A DNA stretch of 64,000 nucleotides from Adiantum capillus-veneris. Lineage: Eukaryota; Streptophyta; Polypodiopsida; Polypodiales; Pteridaceae. The stretch spans positions 107,287,384 to 107,351,383 of the forward strand of contig CM043951.1 in NCBI GenBank assembly GCA_014529385.2, in the 5' to 3' direction. Shown piece by piece: positions 1-64,000 of the stretch (positions are counted from its first letter, which is position 1; each line of letters opens with the position of its first letter). The position numbers were made by a program, and so were the translations under genes. The notes under the pieces were generated by a model. That model had not been told where the DNA came from, did no database searches, and was given only the letters and a program-made list of their open reading frames with translations.

Positions 1-324
1 TAGCCCCCTCTTGTTAGGGCAGTTTGTAGCCCGATGGGCAGTTTTATTAAGTAATAGAAGGATCTTTTCCTGGCAAAAAAAAAAAAGATCTATAAGAACT
101 CGTACTGGTTTGTTTCCCTCTCTAAAGTTAGCTTTGAGCTCCTTATCATAGTTTTCCATGGTTCAAGCTTAATGTTCAATGTATTTTCCTTCCATAATAC
201 ACTATGAAACTTAAAGACTAAAGTACAGCTTGTCACCCTGATGGATTCAGAGTTTGTCATGGATTTTGGTGCATCCATGTTTCAATTTTTGCAATGTCAT
301 TGTTGATTTGTTCTCTGCCTTCAG
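1..324 (+). other. 3' end of an upstream DGAT1 intron
   Basis: No DGAT1-like coding sequence is visible here. The stretch is AT-rich with an A-run near 79 and ends in a pyrimidine-rich acceptor, TTCTCTGCCTTCAG, at 311-324. It is read as the tail of the intron before the first exon in the window. The first codon of that exon is split across this intron: only its third base (325) lies in the window. Confidence 0.75.
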
Positions 325-53775
<53,451 letters not shown>

Positions 53776-54480
53776 GCTGAGGTCTACTCGTATTCTTTTT
53801 GCGTAGGAAGAAAGGGCATATAGTTCTTGTAAAGGGATCTGTATCTTTGAAATCGATGGTTTGGAAATTTTCACCTTTCACTTTTTTGCTACTGGTATGG
53901 TGCCTCTCTTGTTTAATAGTTGGGTGCCTAAGTAATCTAGTTTTTTTCTAGCTGTGGTGGTGTACATGGAATGTTATAAAGCTTGGTAAGTTTGGTAATG
54001 TGTTCCAAACTCGTCTTGCATCACTTGGCATCAGTTAGGTATTGGCTCTGGCATCAGTTGAATAGCATTTGCCCTTGGGACTGGGAGGTTGTAATTCAAG
54101 GCCCCCCCCCCCCCTCACCGGTCCAAAAATTTTCCCCCAGAGTACTCAACAATCCAAAGTTATTGATGACCTAGGATATAGATCCTTTTTAAAAGTGAGG
54201 TGTCGGATAGTGCACAAGTGAAAATGGACCTTGAGGCATTTTTGCATTGGTCTCATTTAGTGTTTAAAACCCCCATGTGTTTAGAGGTACTCTTAGTTCA
54301 TGTTTTGTACCTAATGCATCATTTTAGTTCTCAAGGTTGGTTGAAAGACTTCTCAGTATCCTTGGTACTATATGATAATATAGTCACAATACAAAGACCT
54401 CCCTTGAAGATTGCCTATTCCTATGCATGTAGATCCTATCTCGTTCCCCATCCACTCGCCATGGTCAAGGATGGAAGCAT
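53776..54480 (+). other. DGAT1 3' flank with weak SINE-like signal
   Basis: Presumed 3' UTR and flank; I see no decisive polyadenylation signal. TGGCATCAGTTG (54049-54060) and GGTTGTAATTCAAGG (54088-54102) resemble pol III A and B boxes, followed by a C run (54103-54114). Weak support. Confidence 0.3.
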
Positions 54481-56956
54481 ATAATCTAGCTATGTATCTG
54501 ACCTCTTATGAGAGGAATATTTACTTTGAAGAGTTGAGCTCTAAAGTTGCAGGTTTGTAGTATTAGTACTCTAGCCATAGCAAAGCCTTCACACGTGGTC
54601 ATATTAAATGTGATGCAAATGTCTAGCCAATATGTCTAGCATGTGAGTGATGAGAGGAAGCCCAAAGATTGAGCAAGCTTTTCTGAGCAACCAAAACCCA
54701 AGCAAGAGATGAGTCAAAGAGGAGCATATGCAGCCCTATTGACTATCAATAAATGTTCAAAACACAAGATATGCATTACAAAGATAAATCGTCCAAAGTA
54801 CACTACATATAAGAACCTAGAAAATACATTCTTTAAAGAAGGCACACAATTGTATATACTAGCATGATGAAATTAATCACAATAAAAAACGCCCCAATAA
54901 CAACTCGAGGTTGTAATCTGGTCACCAACAACAATCCCCTCATGGCCCTAGGGACCACTCGATCATAATCTACCAGAAAGTCACACATAAGATGTGAATA
55001 TTGGGTCATGATAAACGAGTCGTAGAAGGGTAAGAGAAAATAACCCATCATGTTTGTAATAAAAAAAAAGATATGAATTAACTTTTGTACAATAATGGTG
55101 AAGTGTTGGCTAGAAGCTATAAAGGACATGAATTGCAAGGGGAAGACGCTCACCTTTCGATTGCGTCTAGAGCAATTAACTTTTGGACAATTGTGCTATG
55201 GATATAAGAAGTCAACAAAATTGGATCGGATGGGTATGGCTTTCCAAGCAATGGCTAGATAATAGGGAATTGCTTTAGTTAAAGTTTGTAAATAGTATGA
55301 AAGTAGCCATGGTAATTCTAAAAAAATTATTTATAGAGAAGAGCAATGAGTGGTAGCAGCTAAACAGCGATAAAAAAAATTAGCTTTTATAGCCAAAGAC
55401 ACAAGATCACATTGGAATTCAAGTTATATCTATTGATGACTTTAATAGTGATATAGTTCTAGAATGAGGAACCAGCACTATGAGTGTTTGCAAGTTGCAA
55501 CTCTAGTATAATATGGAAAAAAAAGATAACAAAATAACACTTTGTTCAAAAGACAATTGGCTTTAAACATTATGATAGATAATTTGCGCACAAACTTTTT
55601 CGCATTCGATTTAATTCTGTACAATATAGTTAGAATGAAACATCATTTACATTATCAAGATATAAAAATCCCTCGATGGAATAGGTCCATCTTTAGTGTC
55701 AGACTAGAGAAAACTTAATGCTCTTCAAGCAAAGATCGAATTTTCACTTACATGCATATAAACAAGACAATAAATTCGTTGGCTTTGGTGTGTCAAAAAA
55801 CGTATGAATACTGATCCATGTCATACTAGCTATCATCGTAAAAGTCTTTTTAGAAGTTTCTTATTTGTTAAAAAGGATTTTAGAGTTTCCATCACAAGGT
55901 CATTATTCCAAGGAAAAGTTTTTGGTGATCAATGTAAGTTTCAATGCTTTTATGTTAAGAACGTGTGATTAGAAAAATTCCAAATGTTTTAAACCACGAA
56001 GAAGATAGTCCTTGATTTGATGAGTCATTTTTAGATTTATAAGTGTTCAAATATCTTCCCCCTGAAAAATATCATGAGATAAGCCATTATTGCACACTAG
56101 CACAATTAAAAGACTTCACAGTAACTTTCTTTCATCATAGAGCCAAAATTGTCCATCCATGTACCAAGCACTCACAACTTATTTGATTCTTTATTAATGT
56201 TATGTCAAATTTATCAAATGTTTGATGTTCATACGAAAATGACAATTAGGTTATATGCTACAATAGCATTGTTGGGGTCACTTTCATAATTACCCACTAC
56301 TATTCCCATCATAAACAACTTCAAGTGGATAGTGTTTGAACATTTAGAAACTCGGATGGTGCTAATTAGTTGTATTGCTAAAATATGCTATTCCTTAGCA
56401 TCTATAAAAGAGACTATGTCAAGGTTAATTTCAAATAATTCCAAAAATTCTCAAAAGTAGACTTCCTATCTTAGCCAATGAAACAAGTGATGTATTGAAA
56501 TACGGAGCTAGCAATTGCCATGCTATTCATGTAATAACCAAAATGAGGGCTCCCCATCCAAAACTTGAAATAGAAGAAATACAGGATGGTAATATGAGTG
56601 TTAAGGTGTAACGCAACAAGCATGTGTCCTTTGAGAAGGAGCCAAAAGACAAGTTGATTAGGGCTCCAAAAGACCCCTTACTCCATGCACTCCTTTTGGG
56701 TTTCATAACCGAAAACTAGGCTAACGCAGCAAGCAATTAGGCTAGCCATCATACAGAGATATTCTCTAGTTAGTCAAGCAAAGTAAAGCTTTGGTGAAAA
56801 TGCATTCCCCAAATTCAAAGGCCATTTCAACCCTCAAACAATCGGTCAAAGAAAATGTCTCCTAATTTCAGGACAGATAGAATGCTAGAACCTTTCTCGA
56901 AAGTAGTATCAGGTTCTTGTTAACAAAACCAAAGAATTATGGCCGGTAACTACTTA

Positions 56957-57152
56957 GTACAAGCATAAAGATGATAGGGAGATTAGAATGAAGTAATAGA
57001 GAAAATATTCTAACATGTGAAAATCAAGCAAAGAATTCCAAATTCATCCAGTACAAGCATAAAGGTTATAGGGAGATTAGAACCAACTGATGAAGTAATA
57101 GAGAAAATATTCCAACATGTGAAAATCAAGCAAAGAATTCCAAATTCATCCA
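56957..57152 (+). repeat. Two-copy tandem repeat (94 and 102 bp)
   Basis: GTACAAGCATAAAG...AATTCATCCA occurs at 56957-57050 and again at 57051-57152, the second with a short insertion. Confidence 0.92.
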
Positions 57153-57189
57153 TAATTATAGCCAAAAGTTAAAAATAGAGTATTACCAA

Positions 57190-57880
57190 AGTTAAAAGGA
57201 GCAATTATACTCAAGTAGGCACTAGTTTATTGAAGTAAAAACCTATGAGGAGTATACATCTCCCACTATCTTCATAAGAGAGTTGAAAAGCATAACTACC
57301 CTCACATCTAAGCATGCCAATAACACAAGGCGTTGCCTTCTCTAGCACTCCCTCTTTCTTGCTGAAGAGCAAGAAGGCAACAAAATATTCTAGTCAAGGA
57401 AATACGATTCCATGTTCGTTGGGAGGGGAAACCATGATCCTAAGAATGCCAAACACTAGGAAAATTTTCAAAACCCATCATCGAGAAATTGAGAATTTTC
57501 GTATTAAAAATTTGAAGCCATGTCATGTTTTCCCCCTTTACCACAACCTAAAAAACATTAAATTTTTTTGCCAAAGCAAAAATTCATCGAACCCAAAGAA
57601 AGGATTATAACTCAATACGTCAAGAGTAACAATTTTTTGAAGCAAAAAAGCTATGAGGAAATTGCATCTCCACTAGCTCATTGGAGAGTTAAAATTCATA
57701 AAAAACCATTAGATCTCAGTAGGACAACAAAACTAGGTCTTGCCTTCTCTCTCTCCCTCGCGCTCTTACAATCCAAAGATCATGAAATCACCAAGATGGC
57801 AGTACCACAAGGGCATTTTCCTTATCACAATTTTGTTTACTTTGAAGATAAGAAATTAAAATCATTCATAGGCTAAGTGA
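57190..57880 (+). repeat. Diverged large tandem repeat
   Basis: 57199-57355 and 57608-57760 share ordered blocks: TATGAGGA..T.CATCTCC, GAGAGTT.AAA..CATAA and CTTGCCTTCTCT. They are about 400 bp apart and diverged. Confidence 0.5.
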
Positions 57881-58356
57881 GGGATATAGAATCCTCAAAT
57901 AATGACAATGCTCCAAGTATCTTGGTTATCAAGCCTAGCCTTAGGATGGCCATTACAAGTCATAGATATCAATAGATAGGGAAAGAAAGCATCAATACAA
58001 TAGTACCCACCAATCGAGACTTACAAAAAGCCTCATTCCAAAGCAAGGTGTCAAAAAACCTGCAACACTTACCATATGGAGGAGAGCTAGTTGGCTTAAT
58101 CTGGGGAAGGGGGGCGGGGGGGCATCCAAGTATTCAGGAATTGACAGCCCCATGAAAAATCATCAAAGAGATGGGGGGAGTAAGTGTGAAGCGGCATCGT
58201 AGGGTTGAACAAAAAACCTATGCATAGAATGGTGACACCCGCAAGTCTTACAATAGAGATGAGCTCCGGTCACACAGGTTCTTGTGAGGAGTTAGCAAAC
58301 AGAGAGAGAAGACAGTGCAAAACATCATCTTTGGCTTAAAGCCAAAGAGACGAGTG

Positions 58357-58383
58357 GAGAGAGAGAGAGAGAGAGAGAGAGAG
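58357..58383 (+). repeat. (GA)n microsatellite
   Basis: Uninterrupted GA run. Confidence 0.95.
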
Positions 58384-58942
58384 TTAAAATATTCAAATTT
58401 CCATGCAACCTTGGATGGACGGAATCCCTACAAGGCTTTGAAAAATTGAAGAGAGTTAGAAAATGTCCCAAGGAACAGTCCCACACAGGCTAGAAGCTTA
58501 CTAAAGAATACCCATTAAGTCAAGCTATATCCCATGAAAATTTGTCGAGGGTTTTAAAATTTCCCAAGGGAAAAACCCCACATTATATCGTGAAAGAATA
58601 AAGTTAACCATCAAGTCTAGATGATCCGTGCAAACCAAAGGCATATGATTGCTTCAAGGTATAGAGCATTGCTAGTTTAGATGTAGTTTTCTACAAGGAG
58701 GAATTTAGAAGGCAAGGAAGAGTGTCAAGGCAAAAGGGTTGGTGCGTAGGTGTATAATCCATAGGCTGTGTACGATCCATTGTAGATGAAACTTAGAGAT
58801 GACCAATCATTAAGCAATTAGAGACATCTACCATACAAAGCCAGGTATAAGGGACATAGGGATTGGTAGCCAAGAGATTTGAATGTTTAGCTATGTAAAA
58901 TAATCAGTAGCAATAGGAAAATGACAAAGTGTGTGTGTGCAC

Positions 58943-58946
<4 letters not shown>
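58384..58946. other. Unassigned intergenic sequence
   Basis: No supported feature seen. Confidence 0.5.

Positions 58947-59029
<83 letters not shown>
58947..59029 (+). repeat. (AG)n microsatellite
   Basis: Long AG run, preceded by GTGTGTGTGC. No LINE sequence adjoins it. Confidence 0.97.
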
Positions 59030-59033
<4 letters not shown>

Positions 59034-59229
59034 TTTACTAGAAAGAAAAATAGACCAAAATTGAAACAAAGAGATTCATAATCTCATTCACTATTCTCTT
59101 GATCATGTGCATTGACTATTAGCAATGATAGTATTCCAAAGCTCTGTTCTTAGTAGCTATGCTTTGATAAAGATACTCTAATGCTTCTAGATGTATATTG
59201 CGGTATGTTTGATAATTATTGAATATTTG

Positions 59230-59232
59230 CTC

Positions 59233-59300
<68 letters not shown>
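59230..59300 (+). repeat. (TC)n microsatellite
   Basis: TC run with one TG interruption; no LINE sequence adjoins it. Confidence 0.97.
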
Positions 59301-59302
<2 letters not shown>

Positions 59303-59799
59303 CCCCAACCTACACACACAAACATAGAGTTATCACCTCCTTGACAATGATGCCAATGAATTTGACTGCATTATTATTCCTAAACTTCAGAAGGTGGCCG
59401 ACATAACCTCTTTCCTTAGTCAAGAATAACTTGCATTACCATGGTTGCCTCGGTTTGTACCACATTGGATTGTACTAGCCTCTATGAAATTCAAGGTTCC
59501 CATTATTTTCATGGCAAAGTGTGAGAAGCCTTGGATGGATATCATGCTATGTATATTCATGCATATCATATCTTTTTGTAATCCATTTTCATATGCATAT
59601 TGTAATGCACATAAGTGATTGACTATCATGTCATATCAAGACATTAGGTCTTCATCATTCTTCTTCCTCCTCTTCTTCCTCTCTGTGTATCTGTAAAAGA
59701 CTCTTCGCATACTAGATTGTAGGTGCATGCAAAAGAAACCCATCATTACATATATCATTCTCTCTATAACTCCAATTAAGAGGTCTCTCTCCATCATTA
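59301..59799. other. Unassigned intergenic sequence
   Basis: No supported feature seen. Confidence 0.5.
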
Positions 59800-59895
59800 T
59801 TCGAGTAACAAGTCTTGAGTTCAAGGCTTGTAGGATATAGTTGCCTTTGGATTGTTTTATAACATTAAAGAGTCTCTTCTTCTTCTTCTTCTTTT
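59800..59895 (+). mobile_element. Truncated SINE-like copy
   Basis: ATTCGAGTAACAAGTCTTGAG, split here as ATTCGAGTAAC and AAGTCTTGAGTTCAA, and an ACATTAAAGAGTCTCTTCTTC end match the SINE candidates at 28208 and 35735. The A-box half is absent. Confidence 0.5.
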
Positions 59896-60212
59896 AGCTT
59901 CATCCTACCAACCTTGGCAATCAATCCCTTCCCTTCTATGTTTTGTTGTAGGAGGCATTAGGAAGGAATGGGGTTTAAGAGGGTCTCTTTATTTTCCCTG
60001 GGATTATGGAATGGGCAATTGTTAGAGTTTTGGCATTTCAAGTGAACTTCCCAATGTGAACCCATTATTTAGTTTGGCTTTTAGGTATTTATTTTACTTA
60101 TTTGTCAAATTCTGGGTAGCGCAATTTACTAAGGTTGCTATATAATCAACCCTTAGCTCCCATTATACACATATCACTTATTCATTGCCAAGGTTGGTTG
60201 GTTCAAAAGAAT

Positions 60213-60214
<2 letters not shown>

Positions 60215-60256
<42 letters not shown>
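60215..60256 (+). repeat. (CT)n microsatellite, 5' side of LINE-G
   Basis: CT run ending exactly where LINE-G begins. Confidence 0.97.
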
Positions 60257-60257
<1 letters not shown>

Positions 60258-60809
60258 GCACACATATCATGGATAGTAGCCCCTACTTACTACACCTTTA
60301 CACTGGAGACGGACTCTGTCTACATAGATGGGATCTATAGACGCATGTGCACTGAGGAGCCAGGGAAACTTCTGGACGAGCTTACTACTATACTGACACA
60401 AACATTGCATGATGCAACAGTAGAGGCATACCGACACACCCAACCTGAGCAGAGACGACGTTCTGGGAGCATGCCCCAAAACGGCTAGTATGATAAGGAA
60501 TGCCACGAGATGAGAGAAAGGCTTCAGAGGCAGGTGCTTTTGGGGGACATTACTCATAGATAGTCACATATTGCCTTCTGATGCCTAGTGCGGCGGAAGA
60601 AGAGGGCATTTTTGGCTCGACTAGAGTAGGATCTATATCAGCTATTCTTGATTCAAGACTCAGTTGTGGCATGGTGACTCTTTTATGAGCACTCCCCCCC
60701 TCCTTCCATTACTTCCACAGAGGCCTGGGGCCAGTATGCGCCACCTCTCTACAAAGTTCTTGGACAACTGCCTCTTCCCGACCCCCCCCCCCCCCCCCCC
60801 CCCCCCCCC

Positions 60810-61760
60810 AGCCATACCCACACATATGGTTTATTTCACCATTGAGATGGTGAAGAAGGCCATTGATAGGCTAAGGACTAGGAAAGTATACGATCATGAT
60901 CGCTTAGTGGCTGAGCATTTTATACATGCCAAGGATCTTCTTGCAGAGCTTCTAGCAGTGATGTTTAACTGTGCCATGTGTGAGGGTTTGCCTGATACTT
61001 GGAGTTTATCTACTATTGTACCTATCTTCAAGTCAAGAGACCGTATGGAGCTGGGGAATTATCACACTATCATGATTGGACACACATTGGCATGGTTGTA
61101 CGTATCCATTCTTGAGAAGTAGTTGAGTAGATGGGCAAAGAGGGATGATATACGTGCAGTCGGGCAGGCAGGATTCAGGAGAGGTTTTTCTACTCTTGAA
61201 CACATTCTGACACTCAGAGCCATTATTGAGGAGGGAAAATCACATGAGAGATGGATCTATTGTAGCTTTGTGGCCTTCCTCAAATCATTTGACACAGTGC
61301 CCAGAGCTAGATTGATGCACAGATTACAGGAGATACCCACAGAGATGATTTGGGGGATTATGGCATTATACAGGTCCGTAGTGGGGCATGTACTCACTCC
61401 AAAGGGGTTATCTACATTAGTTCACTCCACTATCGGGGTGAAGCATGGTTGCCCGCTCTCTCCTACTCTATTTGGTATGTATGTGGATGAGGTTTCTGAC
61501 TATATTAAGAGAGAAGGTGATACGGGTGCATAGCTGGCACATGGATTCCACTATTGTTATATGTTGATGATATTGTGTTGATCTCTGACTCTCCGGAGGG
61601 GATCCAACGTCACTTAAATGCTTTGCATAGGTTTTCCCATGACAGTGGTTTGTCTGTCAACCTTGGTAAAACGAAGATCGTGGTGTTTAACACCATCCCA
61701 CAGTGGACCAAGAGATCAATACCCGCATTCACATATGGCCATGAGACAATGGAGTAAACT
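60810..61760 (+). pseudogene. LINE-G reverse transcriptase
   Basis: FTIEMVKKAIDRLRT, GFRRGFSTLEHILTLRAIIE, IYCSFVAFLKSFDTVPRARL and HGCPLSPTLFGMYVDE. A 4 bp deletion then shifts the frame before LYVDDIVLIS (Val for Ala in YADD), followed by GLSVNLGKTKIVVF. Stops also at 61120 and 61531. Confidence 0.85.
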
Positions 61761-63109
61761 GATGCTTATACCTACCTTGGGGTGGTCATTAGTGGCCTAG
61801 CATTTTCATTGAAGAGAGCAGTAGACACTAGACTGACCAGAGCACATGCAACATTGGGTGGATTGGAGAGGATGTGTTCACAGATTCAGTTTTAGGAGCC
61901 TCCGATGAAGCTCTTGCTTTTTGACACTTTGGTGGCTTCCGCATTGCTCTATGGATTTCAGATATAGGGGCCTTTATTGGACCCTCACGGGAGGTCAGGT
62001 CGCACTGATGAATGGGGAGACATGGAGAAACCTCTAGTCTCTATGATCTCACGGCTTATTAGATCAAAGGCTTCCATACCACATGACATTATTCAAGCAG
62101 AGCTACCTCCCCCCTCACTTGTGGTTGAGGCGCTTACCAAATTAGACTCCTTTATACACCACTTGTGGGACCTCCCCAAAGACAGATATGCAGAGACAGA
62201 TATGCCCACCTAGGACTTGAGCCCTCTCGACAGTTAGCTACGCTGGGAGATACAACATGCTGGTATGGGGAGATGACATCATGGTTTCAAGTACATGGGT
62301 TCAACATTGACAGATTGACCCCTTCTAATACTCATTGGATGCACCCTCTCTGACTCTTACACAATCCGAGATCACTAGGCTCATCCGGCAAGACCTAACT
62401 CAGCTAGATACTAGGAGGACTTGGATACAACCGACACAGGTTTTGGATACGAAGATGGATTTCTATAGAGAGAATCTTCTCCAACTTAGTGAGGATGGTT
62501 TTGTGACGAGTCCCAGATACATGGACACCCATTTATCTCATGGGATACAATGTGCTATTGGCCAAATATGCACATCTTCACACCAGCTTCGGATCGAGAC
62601 TGGTAGATACAGTGGAGTACCAGTAGAGGCTAGGAAATGTCCCCTATGTAACATGTAGATTGAGGCTATGAGATACGAGGCCGCTTTCACTGCATATTTA
62701 GAGAGGGCTTTGGAGCACTCTCTAGAGTCATGGGGTATGTGGACCAAAGATGTCTGGGTCTATTTTTGCTCGAGCTGCATAGACACAGAGAGAGCTTGAT
62801 GAGAGGGGAGGGTAGCCAGTCTCAGAGACGGATCACAGACTTCTTTAGAGCGAACACTGGGCATTCAAAGAAGCAACTACCACAGCAGAGCTCACATTCT
62901 CCTCACACCAGAGGCACGTTCATCAATCAAGTGACTGAGCTAGGGAGATCCAGATGCCTATGACTACGGAGGAATACATAGCATCGACGGAGGGTGCATC
63001 AGAGGATTCGGATCACTTTGGCTCGATATGCACCACGTTCGGTCAGACTACTGACCATGGAGGAGGTTGATCAGATCTGCCAGCGTCGAATGATGGATCT
63101 CTTGTGATG
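61761..63109 (+). pseudogene. LINE-G ORF2 C-terminal region
   Basis: ENLLQLSEDGFVTSPRYMDT, CPLCNM with part of the Cys/His motif lost near 62655, FGALSRVMGYVDQRCLGLFL-type block, PIP-like box QRRITDFF at 62823-62846 and the tail ending MMDLL near 63105. Confidence 0.8.
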
Positions 63110-63411
63110 TAGCTCTTTTGAGGATTGTACACCTTTCTCATCTTGTATCAACCTTTGTGTCAACTCTCACCCATCATATTCCCACAAGCACACCCACATT
63201 TGTTGTAATAGCCTCCAGTCACTACTTTCACCCCCCTACTCATATCCTACACAGTTCGAGCTAGCTGCTTAGTTCACATCTAGCAATTAAGATTTCTTTT
63301 TTTTTCACTTCATTTTATTTTGTACCCAGACATTGTATTAGATCCACCAAGATTGTATTAGTTTAGTCTTATAGGCCATTTTGGCCTTTTGAAGACGTTT
63401 AATATAACATT

Positions 63412-64000
<589 letters not shown>

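Larger units (their letters stand above)
54481..58356. other. AT-rich intergenic sequence
   Basis: No gene supported. Open frames at 54833-55153 (minus) and 57314-57876 (+) show no recognised domain. Contains the tandem repeats listed separately. Confidence 0.5.

Noticed and set aside
54833-55153. 106-codon minus open frame, hydrophobic
   Set aside because: Hydrophobicity follows from AT-rich composition; no homologous motif or neighbours.
57314-57876. Two overlapping + open frames near 57.5 kb
   Set aside because: They overlap in different frames within a degenerate tandem repeat and show no recognised domain.

Overview
This is a eukaryotic (land-plant) window dominated by one host gene and many transposable elements. 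The host gene is the 3' two-thirds of a plant-type DGAT1 (acyl-CoA:diacylglycerol acyltransferase 1, MBOAT family) on the + strand. Eleven exons between 325 and 53775 give about 296 C-terminal residues in one uninterrupted frame ending in TGA; the N-terminal exons lie left of the window. Very long introns, chromodomain-type Ty3/gypsy elements, several LINEs and abundant (CT)n/(GT)n tracts suggest a large, repeat-rich plant genome such as a fern, lycophyte or gymnosperm. I cannot name the species. || Layout. 1-1234: four DGAT1 exons with short introns, the first of them a GC-AG intron. 1235-31681: a 30.4 kb intron. It holds minus-strand gypsy remnants (about 1.97-4.7 kb), plus-strand LTR copies (4786-5807), a LINE (LINE-A) split by two full-length gypsy elements (Gypsy-1, 6211-13567, and Gypsy-2, 15547-24247), a second LINE 3' fragment, a tRNA-type SINE candidate and a truncated LINE (LINE-C). 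31682-32399: four short exons carrying the FYxDWWN and active-site His regions. 32400-52571: a 20.2 kb intron. It holds unassigned sequence, LTR and LINE-endonuclease fragments, LINE-B (35889-41094), LINE-D, an ORF1-only LINE derivative (LINE-F), LINE-E, a scrambled minus-strand gypsy complex (47461-51863) containing a 300 bp LINE (LINE-H), and an unidentified coding-looking segment near 52 kb. 52572-53775: the last three exons. 53776-60214: AT-rich intergenic DNA with degenerate tandem repeats. 60215-63516: LINE-G bracketed by (CT)n tracts. || Most interesting signal. The LINE family here (RRM/coiled-coil ORF1p; endonuclease-RT-Cys/His ORF2p) repeatedly sits inside simple (TC)n or (TC)n(AC)n tracts, with the same tract in the same orientation at both junctions. 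One filled site (LINE-H) can be compared with an empty site in another copy of the same LTR in this window. All six ORF2 3' ends also keep a PCNA-interaction-like motif (QxxITDFF, with Gln mutated to stop in two copies). Together these suggest a microsatellite-targeting plant LINE lineage with a possible PCNA link. || How the parts relate. DGAT1 is the only host gene I can name, and its exons and splice sites look functional despite about 50 kb of intronic insertions. The elements form a nested chronology: LINEs landed in LTR microsatellites, a LINE was later hit by gypsy elements, and Gypsy-2 (LTRs of equal length that read as identical, perfect 5 bp TSD) is the youngest.
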